64,000 nt of DNA from Streptomyces flavofungini. GTDB taxonomy: Bacteria > Actinomycetota > Actinomycetes > Streptomycetales > Streptomycetaceae. The DNA lies in the NCBI RefSeq assembly GCF_014650815.1, contig NZ_BMVR01000019.1, positions 49,109 to 113,108 on the forward strand, given 5' to 3'. Below the pieces are notes generated by a model. It ran no database searches. It was not told the origin of the DNA and worked only from the letters and a program-made list of their open reading frames with translations. Shown one piece after another: positions 24,373-32,573 of this stretch (position 1 is the stretch's first letter; the number at the start of each line of letters is the position of its first letter). A program made the position numbers and the translations under genes.

Positions 24373-25271
24373 CCGATCACCCCGCAGAGCACGCCGCGTG
24401 GGGCGAGCCGGACGCCGCCGCGGCCCCGGCGGCGGCACCCGCGGGCGCCGCCGTCACCCCGGCCGACGCCGCCGACGCGGCCCGCCTCGTCGCGTTCGGA
24501 CTCCAGCCCAAACTCCAGCCCGCCCGCGACCAGGAGTACGGCGAACTGCTCCGTCGGTACCGCGAGGACCCGCCGTTCGCCCGCCTCGCCGACGCCGTCG
24601 CGGCCGGGCTCGGACTCGTCGTCCTGGAGGTGTCCCCGCGCGCGGGGATGGCGGTGACCGCCGCCGAGGACTCCGTGTTCGCCGTCCGCATGGGCGACTA
24701 CGCACGCCGCGCCGCCGCCGACTCCACCGACCGCTTCCTGCACGGCCTCGCCCACCTCGCCGTCGCCGCCATGGCCTTCCCGCGCCCTGAGGACCTGGCC
24801 GACGACGGATACATCGGCCGCGTCACCGTCAACGGAGTGGACGCCTTCGTCCGGCAGGCCTGCCGCCGCCTGGAGGAGCGCGCCGAGGAGCAGGGCGAGA
24901 ACACCGACCCGGCGTCGGACGCCCCGGGCCTGGAGTCCGCCTGGCGGATCTGGGCGCGCCGCAGCTCCACCGGCGCCACCAAGGACGCGCGCAGGCTCGC
25001 GGGATCGACCACCGGCATCGTCGGCAAGGCCGCCGCGTTCCTCACCGACTCCGGGTTCCTGCAGCGCACCGGCGACGACTCCGGAGGGACCTACCGCACC
25101 ACCGCGCGCTACCAGCTCCAGGTCCGCGACATGGCGGGCACCGCCGCCATGGCCGAACTCCTGGAACTCGGCGTCGTGCCCGTCACCGACGGCTCCGCGA
25201 CGCTGCTGCCCCCCGACGACACCGACGACCTGGAGCTGGCGGCCGACGCGGGCCTGCCGTTCCACTCCTGA
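24369..25271 (+). CDS. JetB/MukE-like KITE subunit of an SMC complex
   Basis: A 300-aa protein with a low-complexity Ala/Pro N-terminus (1-40) and two winged-helix-like regions: one around LVAFGLQPKLQPARDQEYGE to about residue 110, and one at the C-terminal side, GSTTGIVGKAAAFLTDSGFL, ending in a wing RTTARYQLQVRDMAG. The arrangement fits the KITE (MukE, MksE, JetB) subunits that bind the kleisin. The AAGGAG eight bases before GTG 24369 fixes the start. It lies between the JetA-like and JetC-like genes, 112 bp before the latter, matching the jetABC gene order. Confidence 0.68.
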   Translation: MTDHPAEHAAWGEPDAAAAPAAAPAGAAVTPADAADAARLVAFGLQPKLQPARDQEYGELLRRYREDPPFARLADAVAAGLGLVVLEVSPRAGMAVTAAEDSVFAVRMGDYARRAAADSTDRFLHGLAHLAVAAMAFPRPEDLADDGYIGRVTVNGVDAFVRQACRRLEERAEEQGENTDPASDAPGLESAWRIWARRSSTGATKDARRLAGSTTGIVGKAAAFLTDSGFLQRTGDDSGGTYRTTARYQLQVRDMAGTAAMAELLELGVVPVTDGSATLLPPDDTDDLELAADAGLPFHS

Positions 25272-25383
25272 CGCACGCGGGACGGCAACCGGCCGCCCCG
25301 CCCGAAGCCCCCCCCAAGTACCACTGCCCTTCAACGTTTCACCACGTTTCGTCCCGCACGACTTACGACGAGAGTCCGCCGCC

Positions 25384-28300
25384 ATGTACGAGCTGTCCCG
25401 GGTCCGCCTCTACTCCATCGGCCCTGCCGGTGCGCGCTACGCCGACACCGTGCTGGACCTGCGCGGTGTCGGCGACGTGGTGCCCGACCCCGCGCCCGCG
25501 CAGGCGGAGTTCTTCGAGGAGGAGCCCGTCGGGCCGCCGCGCCGCCCGGCGCCCGCCGGCGTGCTCTTCCTGGAGAACGGCGGCGGCAAGTCCGTGCTGC
25601 TCAAGCTGATCTTCTCGGTGATGTTGCCGGGCCACCGGAACACGCTGGGCGGCGCCAGTTCCGGCGTGCTGCGCAAGTTCCTCCTGGCCGACGACTGCGG
25701 ACACGTCGCCCTGGAGTGGCAGCACACCCTCACCGGTGAGAGCCTCGTCGTCGGCAAGGTGAGCGAGTGGCGCGGACGGCAGGTCTCCAACGACCCGCGG
25801 AAGTTCGCGGAGGCCTGGTACTCCTTCCGGCCCGGTCCCGGGCTCAGCCTGGACTCGCTGCCGGTCGCCGAGGCCACCGCCGTACGCCCCTCCGTGGAGG
25901 GCGCGTCCGGCGCACAGGGGCGGCGGCGCACCATGAAGGGCTTCCGGGACGCCGTCATGGAGGCCACGAAGGCATACCCGCACCTCGAAGTGCACTGGGA
26001 GGAGATCCACGACCGCTGGAACGAACACCTCGGGGACCTCGGCCTGGACCCCGAACTGTTCCGCTACCAGCGCGAGATGAACGCCGACGAGGGAGAGGCC
26101 GCCGGCCTCTTCGCCGTCAAGAAGGACTCCGACTTCACCGACCTGCTGCTGCGCGCCGTCACCGACACCCGGGACACCGACGGCCTCGCCGACCTCGTGC
26201 ACGGCTTCGGCAACAAGCTCGGCCGTCGCGCCGAGCTGATCGCCGAACGCGACTTCACCGCGGGCTCCGTGGACCTGCTCGGCCGCATCGTCGACGCCGC
26301 GGACACCCGGGCACGCGCGCGTGACGTGCACGCGGGCGCGGAACGCCGCACCCGCACCCTCGCCCGGCGCCTCTCCGCCCGCGCCGTCGAGGAGCGCGGC
26401 CGTGCCGCCGAACTGGCCGAGCAGGTCACCGCCGCCGCGCACACCGTCACCGCCGCCGAGCAGGCCCGCGGCCGCTCCGCGCTGATCGCCGCCGAACTCG
26501 CCTACCGGCACGCCTCGCTGGCCCTCACCGTCGCCGAGAAGGCCGCCGCCGCCCAGCGTCGCGAGCTCGCCGACGCGCGCACTCTGCACTCCGCGTGGCA
26601 GGCCGCCGAGGCCGTCCTGCGCCACCGTGCCGCCGCCGACCGCTCCGCGCGCGTGGCCGTCGCGATCCGCGAGGCCGAGCGGGACGCCGCCCCCGCGCTC
26701 GCCGCCCGCGCGAAGGCCGCCGCCGACCTCGTCCGCGCCCTGCACACCGCGGCCGAGGGCGCGGAATCCCTCGCCAACGAAGAGGAGGAGCGCTCCGCCG
26801 CCCTCCAGGAGACCGGCGAGGTCTCGCACCGCGACGCCACCACCGCCGCGACCGAGGCGCAGCGCGCCCGCAGCGAGGCCGGACACCTGCGCCAGCGCCT
26901 CAGCGAGGTCGAGCAGGAGACCGCCGAGGCGGTCCGCGCGGGCTGGCTCGACGACAGCACGCCCGACGCCGACCCGGCCCGCGCCGCACTCGCCGCCAGC
27001 GACGCCGAGAAGACAGCAGTCACCGCCTGGGACGAGGCCCGCGAGTCCGCCCGCCGGGCCGCCGACCAGGCCAAGGAGGCCGCCGCGGCCGAGGCCCGCG
27101 CCGAGCTGACCGCGGCCCGCGCGGAGGACGCGGCGACGGCCGCCGAGCAGGCGCACGACGCGGAGAGCCGCACCGCCGACTCCCTCGCGCAGGACGAGCG
27201 CCTCGCCGAACTCCTGGGGCTGCCGGGCGGGTCCGACGCGAGCGGGCGCGGTGGGGTGCCACAGCCGCGGCACGCCGGGGCCGGGACAGGAGCGGACGGG
27301 GGCGCCGTTGACGGGGCGGGGGAGCCTTCGGGAGCCGCCGCCGGGGGTGCGCGCGGCGCCCAGGGGGCGCACGGCGACCACGTCGCCCAGGGCGGAGGCA
27401 CGGGCCCCGAGGCCCACCACGGCACCACCCCGGGCGACGCCGCCACGACCACCTCCGCGCAGGCCCTCGCTGCCCCCGTCGCCCCCGGCCTCACCTCCGC
27501 CGAGCTGGACCGCAGCGCCGACGACCTGAAGACCCTCCTCGACGACGGAGTGGCCGCCGCCGAACGGCAGTTGTTCGAGCTGCGGACCGCCGCCGCCGAC
27601 GACTCCCGCATCCTCGGCGCGCTCGGCGACGGGGGCCTTCTGCCGCCAGGGCCGGACGTCCTCGCCACCGTCGAGTTCCTCGGCGAGCACGGCATTCCGG
27701 CCCTCCCGGGATGGCGTTATCTGGCCCAGGCCGTCGACCCGGCGGACCACGCGCGCGTGCTCGCCGCCCGCCCTGAACTGGTCGACGGCGTCGTCATCAC
27801 CGACCCGGACACGCACGCCCGCGCGCGCGAAGCGCTCACCGGCGCCGCGCTGCTGCCGCGCTCCACGGTCGCCGTCGGCACCGCCGCAGCCCTCCTCGCC
27901 CCGGTGCCACACGCCGACGGCGCCGCCGAGGACTCCGGTGCCGTCTTCCTCGTACCGCCGAACCCCGCCATGCACGACGAGCACGCCGCCGATGAGGAGC
28001 GGCAGGCCCTGCGGGCGCGCACCAACCGGCGTGACGACGAGATCCGTACGCTCGCCCTGCGCCTGGCCAAGGACCGGGAGCTGGCCGCGCGGCTCGCCTC
28101 CTGGCGCTCCGGCTGCCCCGCGGGACGCCTCGCCGAGCTGGCCACCGCCGCCCGGGACGCGCGCGCGTTCGCGGAGGAGGCGGAGGCCGAGCTGGCCGAG
28201 GCTCGCACCGCACGCGCCGAGGCCGACGAGGCCGCGGCCGACGCCGCACGCGTGCGTGACGAACGCCAGGAGGGCGCCCAGCGCGCCCGCCGCGCCGCCG

Positions 28301-30207
28301 ACGCGCTCGCCGGGCTCGCGTTCCGGCTGCGCGAGCGCGCGGGCTGGCAGACCAAGCTGCGCGAACTGGCCGACGACGCCGTGGAGTCGGAGGCCCGCGC
28401 CCAGTCCTGCCTGGACCGCGCCCGCGCCGCCGACGAGGACCGCCGCGCCGCCCAGCGCGCCGCCGACGACGCCCGCCGCACCGGGCGTGCCCTGCGTGCC
28501 GAGCGCGCCGAGATCGCGGGCGCCCCCGAGGACGTACCGCTGGACCAGGGCGCCCCCAAGACCTCGCTGCCCGCCCTCCGCGAGGCGTACCGCGCGGCCT
28601 CGCAGCTCTACGAGAAGGTCGGCGTCGGCGCCGACCTGCGCGCCGAACAGGCCCGCGCGGAGAGCGACGAGAGCGCCGCGCTCGCCGAGCTGGACCGGCT
28701 CAGCAACAAGGTGCGCACCCGCGCGGCCCAGCTCCTCGAAGGCACCGACGGCGCGGACGGGCCCTCCCGGCAGGCCGCCGCCGCCCGCGCGGAGGCCCAG
28801 GTCCAGCTCATCGAGTCGCGCGCCTCCACCGCAAGCGAACAGCTCGGCCGACTGCGCGGTGAGGCCGAGCGGCACGCCCCCGAGGACGGCGATGCGCACA
28901 CCGAGCTCCCCGAAGAGCTCGTGCCCGCCGACGCCGAGCAGGCCCAGACGCTGCTGCGCACGGCCACGACCGAACTGGCCACCCACACGGAGGCCTTGGG
29001 CCGGGCCAAGGAGGCGCACGCCGCGCTCCTGCACACCCACCGCGCCACGGAGGACGCGGCCGGCGGGTTCGACGAGACGTCGGCGCTCCTGCGCGACCTG
29101 CTGCGCGAGCACCACGACACCGAGGACGAAGAGCGGCCCGCGCCCTACCCCGGCACCCTGGAGGAGGCCCGCCAGGCCGCCGCCGAGGCCCGCCGCTCGC
29201 TGCGCGGCTGCGCCGCCGACCTGTCCGCCGCCGAGTCGGCCGTCCGCGAGGCCAGCGACGTGCTGGTCCGGCACGCCAACTCCACCCGGTACGAGCAGGT
29301 CCGCACCCCCGCCCGCCAGCAGATCCGCGAACTGCCCGCCTCCGCCCTGCCCGAGCACGCCAAGAAGTGGGCCGACGCCTTCGCGCCCCGCCTGCGCGTG
29401 CTCACCGACGAGCTGGAACAGCTGGAGCGCAACCGCGACAGCATCGTCGACCGCCTGCGCGGCCTGGTCGAGTCGGCGCTCGCCACGCTCCGCTCCGCCC
29501 AGCGCCTCTCCCGGCTGCCCGAGGGCCTGGGGGAGTGGTCCGGCCAGGAGTTCCTGCGCGTCCGTTTCGACGAGCCCGACCAGGCGACGCTCACCGAGCG
29601 CCTCGGCGAGGTCATCGACGAGGCCACGCGCGCGGCCGTGAAGAAGAACTCCGACCTGCGCAGGGACGGCATGTCGCTGCTGCTCAGGGGAGTTCAGGCC
29701 GCCCTCGAACCGCGCGGCATCGCCGTGGAGATCCTCAAGCCGGACGCCGTCCTGCGCGCCGAGCGAGTCCCGGTCGGGCAGATGGGCGACGTGTTCTCCG
29801 GAGGCCAGCTTCTGACGGCCGCCATCGCCCTGTACTGCACGATGGCGGCCCTGCGCTCGAACGACCGGGGCCGCGACAAGCACCGGCACGCGGGCACGCT
29901 GTTCCTCGACAACCCGATCGGCCGCGCCAACGCCACGTACCTCCTGGAGCTCCAGCGCGCCGTGTCGGACGCCCTCGGCGTCCAGCTGCTGTACACCACC
30001 GGCTTGTTCGACACGACGGCACTCGCGGAGTTCCCGCTGGTCATCCGGTTGCGCAACGACGCGGACCTGCGCGCGGGCCTGAAGTACATCAGCGTCGAGG
30101 AGCACCTGCGGCCGGGCCTGCCTCAGGAGCAGCAGGCCCCGGCCGGGGAGACGGTGCACGGGGAGATCACGGCGACACGGATGTTCAAGAAGCCAGCCGC
30201 TGGATGA
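25384..30207 (+). CDS. JetC/MukB-like SMC ATPase
   Basis: A 1607-aa SMC-like protein. The N-terminal head has Walker A FLENGGGKSVLLKLIF (K69). Long Ala/Arg/Glu coiled coils span about 300-610 and 870-1370. Between them lie a Gly-rich insertion (614-704) and a globular hinge (705-870). The C-terminal head has the ABC signature MGDVFSGGQLLTAAIAL (S1472) and Walker B TLFLDNPIGRAN, where N1510 stands at the usual catalytic Glu position. It is larger than typical JetC or MukB proteins by the insertion and longer coils. The partner genes upstream are JetA- and JetB-like; no TOPRIM nuclease (JetD) follows. Its 3' end overlaps the convergent Rieske gene by 23 bp. Confidence 0.85.
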   Translation: MYELSRVRLYSIGPAGARYADTVLDLRGVGDVVPDPAPAQAEFFEEEPVGPPRRPAPAGVLFLENGGGKSVLLKLIFSVMLPGHRNTLGGASSGVLRKFLLADDCGHVALEWQHTLTGESLVVGKVSEWRGRQVSNDPRKFAEAWYSFRPGPGLSLDSLPVAEATAVRPSVEGASGAQGRRRTMKGFRDAVMEATKAYPHLEVHWEEIHDRWNEHLGDLGLDPELFRYQREMNADEGEAAGLFAVKKDSDFTDLLLRAVTDTRDTDGLADLVHGFGNKLGRRAELIAERDFTAGSVDLLGRIVDAADTRARARDVHAGAERRTRTLARRLSARAVEERGRAAELAEQVTAAAHTVTAAEQARGRSALIAAELAYRHASLALTVAEKAAAAQRRELADARTLHSAWQAAEAVLRHRAAADRSARVAVAIREAERDAAPALAARAKAAADLVRALHTAAEGAESLANEEEERSAALQETGEVSHRDATTAATEAQRARSEAGHLRQRLSEVEQETAEAVRAGWLDDSTPDADPARAALAASDAEKTAVTAWDEARESARRAADQAKEAAAAEARAELTAARAEDAATAAEQAHDAESRTADSLAQDERLAELLGLPGGSDASGRGGVPQPRHAGAGTGADGGAVDGAGEPSGAAAGGARGAQGAHGDHVAQGGGTGPEAHHGTTPGDAATTTSAQALAAPVAPGLTSAELDRSADDLKTLLDDGVAAAERQLFELRTAAADDSRILGALGDGGLLPPGPDVLATVEFLGEHGIPALPGWRYLAQAVDPADHARVLAARPELVDGVVITDPDTHARAREALTGAALLPRSTVAVGTAAALLAPVPHADGAAEDSGAVFLVPPNPAMHDEHAADEERQALRARTNRRDDEIRTLALRLAKDRELAARLASWRSGCPAGRLAELATAARDARAFAEEAEAELAEARTARAEADEAAADAARVRDERQEGAQRARRAADALAGLAFRLRERAGWQTKLRELADDAVESEARAQSCLDRARAADEDRRAAQRAADDARRTGRALRAERAEIAGAPEDVPLDQGAPKTSLPALREAYRAASQLYEKVGVGADLRAEQARAESDESAALAELDRLSNKVRTRAAQLLEGTDGADGPSRQAAAARAEAQVQLIESRASTASEQLGRLRGEAERHAPEDGDAHTELPEELVPADAEQAQTLLRTATTELATHTEALGRAKEAHAALLHTHRATEDAAGGFDETSALLRDLLREHHDTEDEERPAPYPGTLEEARQAAAEARRSLRGCAADLSAAESAVREASDVLVRHANSTRYEQVRTPARQQIRELPASALPEHAKKWADAFAPRLRVLTDELEQLERNRDSIVDRLRGLVESALATLRSAQRLSRLPEGLGEWSGQEFLRVRFDEPDQATLTERLGEVIDEATRAAVKKNSDLRRDGMSLLLRGVQAALEPRGIAVEILKPDAVLRAERVPVGQMGDVFSGGQLLTAAIALYCTMAALRSNDRGRDKHRHAGTLFLDNPIGRANATYLLELQRAVSDALGVQLLYTTGLFDTTALAEFPLVIRLRNDADLRAGLKYISVEEHLRPGLPQEQQAPAGETVHGEITATRMFKKPAAG

Positions 30208-31303
30208 GCCAGTCGTGGAACGCGCCGATGTGATGCTCGGTCGGCACCAGGACACCGCCCTGCCGGTACGCGCGTGAGCCCATCGCGGGCTGCGTGCGCT
30301 CGCATGCTGCGAAGTCCTGCTCGTTGACCCGGTGGAACAGCTCGACGGACTTCGACAGGTCCGCTCCGGCGGCGACGACGTCGGGTGCGTACAGCCAGTC
30401 GCACTCGACCACCGTGCGGTCCACGGCCAGCGGGAACATGCGGTGCAGGATCACGTGGTCCGGGACGAGGTTGACGAACACGGCCGGTTTGACGGTGATC
30501 GCGTAATAGCGGCGGTCCTGGTCCTCGGAGACATCCGGCAGCCGCCCGAAACCCGGTGAACCGTCCACTGTGAATCCGCTGACGTCATCCCCGAAGGCGG
30601 CACCGTGTCCTACGTAGTACTGCGCCGCGAAGCCGTCGGCGAACTCCGGCAGGACATCCGTCAGCTCGGGATGGATGGTCGCGCAGTGGTAGCACTCCAT
30701 GAAGTTCTCGACGATCAACTTCCAGTTGGCGCGCACCTCGTAGCGGACACGGTGGCCGAGCGCCAGGTCCTGGGTGCGGTACCGCTCGATGGACGCCGGG
30801 TCACCCAGGCGTTCCCTGGCCTCGCCGATGACCGTGTCCTCGAAGGACGGCGGCGAATCGGCCAGGCACACCCAGGCGTAGCCAAGCCACTCCCGCAGCG
30901 CGACCTCGACCAGGCCGTACGCGGTGCGGTCGACGTCGGGCATCCGCGTCAGGTTCGGCGCCGCGATCAGACGACCGTCCAGGTCGTACGTCCAGGCGTG
31001 GTACGGGCACTGGAGGCTGCGCCGGACCTGGCCCGCCTCGTCCGCGCACAGGCGGGCGCCACGGTGGCGGCACACGTTCAGGAAGGCGCGCAGGCCGCCG
31101 TCGCGGGCACGGGTGATCAGGACGCTCTCACGGCCGACCTGGACGGTGCGGTACGCGCCCGGGCGGTCGAGGTCGGCGGCGCGCACGGCACAGCACCACA
31201 GGGCCTCGAACAGGCGCTCCTGTTCCTGGAGGAAGACGTCGGGGTCGGTGTAGTAGTGGCCGGGCAGCGTCGCGATGAGGCTCGCGGAGACCTCTGTCGT
31301 CAC
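30185..31303 (-). CDS. Rieske [2Fe-2S] aromatic-ring-hydroxylating-type oxygenase alpha subunit (likely quaternary amine N-demethylase)
   Basis: A 372-aa Rieske non-heme iron monooxygenase. The Rieske centre is NVCRHRGARLCADE and LQCPYHAWTYDLDG (CxH...CxxH), and the mononuclear iron site is in NWKLIVENFMECYHCATIHP. Size resembles CntA- and GbcA-type oxygenases that remove a methyl group from carnitine-like compounds, stachydrine or glycine betaine. The downstream pathway enzymes encoded just upstream on this strand (dimethylglycine and sarcosine oxidase types, formaldehyde dehydrogenase) make glycine betaine the best guess. Electrons would come from the ferredoxin and reductase at 37.8-39.7 kb. 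GTG 31303 is chosen at the start of the conserved region. Confidence 0.88.
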   Translation of the reverse strand: MTTEVSASLIATLPGHYYTDPDVFLQEQERLFEALWCCAVRAADLDRPGAYRTVQVGRESVLITRARDGGLRAFLNVCRHRGARLCADEAGQVRRSLQCPYHAWTYDLDGRLIAAPNLTRMPDVDRTAYGLVEVALREWLGYAWVCLADSPPSFEDTVIGEARERLGDPASIERYRTQDLALGHRVRYEVRANWKLIVENFMECYHCATIHPELTDVLPEFADGFAAQYYVGHGAAFGDDVSGFTVDGSPGFGRLPDVSEDQDRRYYAITVKPAVFVNLVPDHVILHRMFPLAVDRTVVECDWLYAPDVVAAGADLSKSVELFHRVNEQDFAACERTQPAMGSRAYRQGGVLVPTEHHIGAFHDWLIQRLAS

Positions 31304-31376
31304 GTCCGTACTCCTCAGACGGGCGCCGCGGCGGGCGCGGTTCGCTCTGACGGGCGCCCCAGGGGCGCGGGCCGGG

Positions 31377-32573
31377 TCAGACCGGCGCCGTGGCGGGCGC
31401 CGGATCCAGCGGGCCGGTGATCCGGCGGGGGTCGAACAGCTCGATGGGGTGCTGCGTGGTGCCGTCGAGCGCCAGGTCGGCGACGATCTCGCCGACCACC
31501 GGCACGAACTTGAAGCCGTGCCCGGAGAAGCCACAGGCCACCGTCACCGACTCCGGGTGAGCCGGATGCCGCGTGATGACGAAGTGCTCGTCGGGCGTCG
31601 TCGTGTACATGCAGGTGGCGGCCTTCAGGAGGCGCCCGGGGAGCAGCGGGATGTGCCGCGCCATGTGGCCGGCCATCGCCGCGACCTCGTGCGGATGGAC
31701 CGTGCGGTCGATGGTCTCCGGAGTGCACACACTGCCGTTCCGGAAGTACGCGACCTTCACCCCGAGGTCGGGGCCGTCGATCGACGGGAACCCGTAGGCC
31801 TGGACACCCGCCTGGTCCTCCCAGACGTAGATCGGATGGTGCTCCGGCAGAAACGGGCCGACGCCGCCCGTCGGTTGGAACCAGTACATGATCTGCCGCT
31901 CGATGGTGAACGGCACCCCCAGGTCCGCGAGCAGCCCCGGCGCCCACGCGCCCGGACAGATCACCAACTGGCCCGCGGTGTACGTGTCGTCGGGGGTGTG
32001 TACGCGCACCCCGTCCCGGTACGGCTCCCAGCGCGTCACCGGCTCCTCGAAGTGCAGGTCGGCGCCCTGGCGGGTGGCGAGCTGCAGATGCGCGGCGACC
32101 GTGTGCTCCGGCCGGACGAGACCCGCGCGCTCCTCGTACAGCGCCACCTCGTCGTCGCGCGGCGTGAGCGTCGGGAAGCGGCGGCGGATCTCCTGGGCGT
32201 CCAGCATCTCGTGCGGAAGCCCCCAGGTCTCGGCGGAAAGGCGCGCTCCGGAGACCACCTTCCCGTCCGGACGGCCGACCATCACACCGCCGCACAGGGT
32301 GGCGATCTCACGGCCGGTGTCCTGTTCGAGCTTTTCGTAGAGCTCGTACGCGCGCAGCAGCAGCGGTACGTACGCGGGGTCCTCGAAGTACGACTGCCGC
32401 GTGACCCGGGAGCCGCCGTGGCTGGAGCCCCGCTGGTGCACGGGGCCGAACTTCTCCAGGCCGAGGACGCGGGCACCGCGCGCGGACAGGTGGTGGGCGG
32501 CGGCGCTGCCCATGCCGCCCAGGCCGATCACGATCACGTCGTAGCTGGGAGTGGTCGGGGACACGTCGGTCAC
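31377..32573 (-). CDS. Monomeric sarcosine oxidase / N-methyltryptophan oxidase-like flavoenzyme
   Basis: A 398-aa DAO-family oxidase. The FAD-binding motif is YDVIVIGLGGMGSAAAHHLS; family residues HQRGSSHGGSRVTRQSY and the FAD-linking cysteine in ATCMYTTTPDEHFVI (near residue 320) are present, as is GFSGHGFKFVPVVGEIVADL. It would oxidise sarcosine or another secondary N-methyl amine to the amine, formaldehyde and hydrogen peroxide. The GTG at 32573 overlaps the preceding gene's stop (GTGA); a second GTG three codons later is possible. Confidence 0.9.
   Translation of the reverse strand: MTDVSPTTPSYDVIVIGLGGMGSAAAHHLSARGARVLGLEKFGPVHQRGSSHGGSRVTRQSYFEDPAYVPLLLRAYELYEKLEQDTGREIATLCGGVMVGRPDGKVVSGARLSAETWGLPHEMLDAQEIRRRFPTLTPRDDEVALYEERAGLVRPEHTVAAHLQLATRQGADLHFEEPVTRWEPYRDGVRVHTPDDTYTAGQLVICPGAWAPGLLADLGVPFTIERQIMYWFQPTGGVGPFLPEHHPIYVWEDQAGVQAYGFPSIDGPDLGVKVAYFRNGSVCTPETIDRTVHPHEVAAMAGHMARHIPLLPGRLLKAATCMYTTTPDEHFVITRHPAHPESVTVACGFSGHGFKFVPVVGEIVADLALDGTTQHPIELFDPRRITGPLDPAPATAPV

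Noticed and set aside
25363..30255. 1630-codon open frame antisense to the SMC gene
   Set aside because: Low-complexity Gly/Val/Arg/Leu translation; the sense strand carries clear Walker, signature and hinge features.
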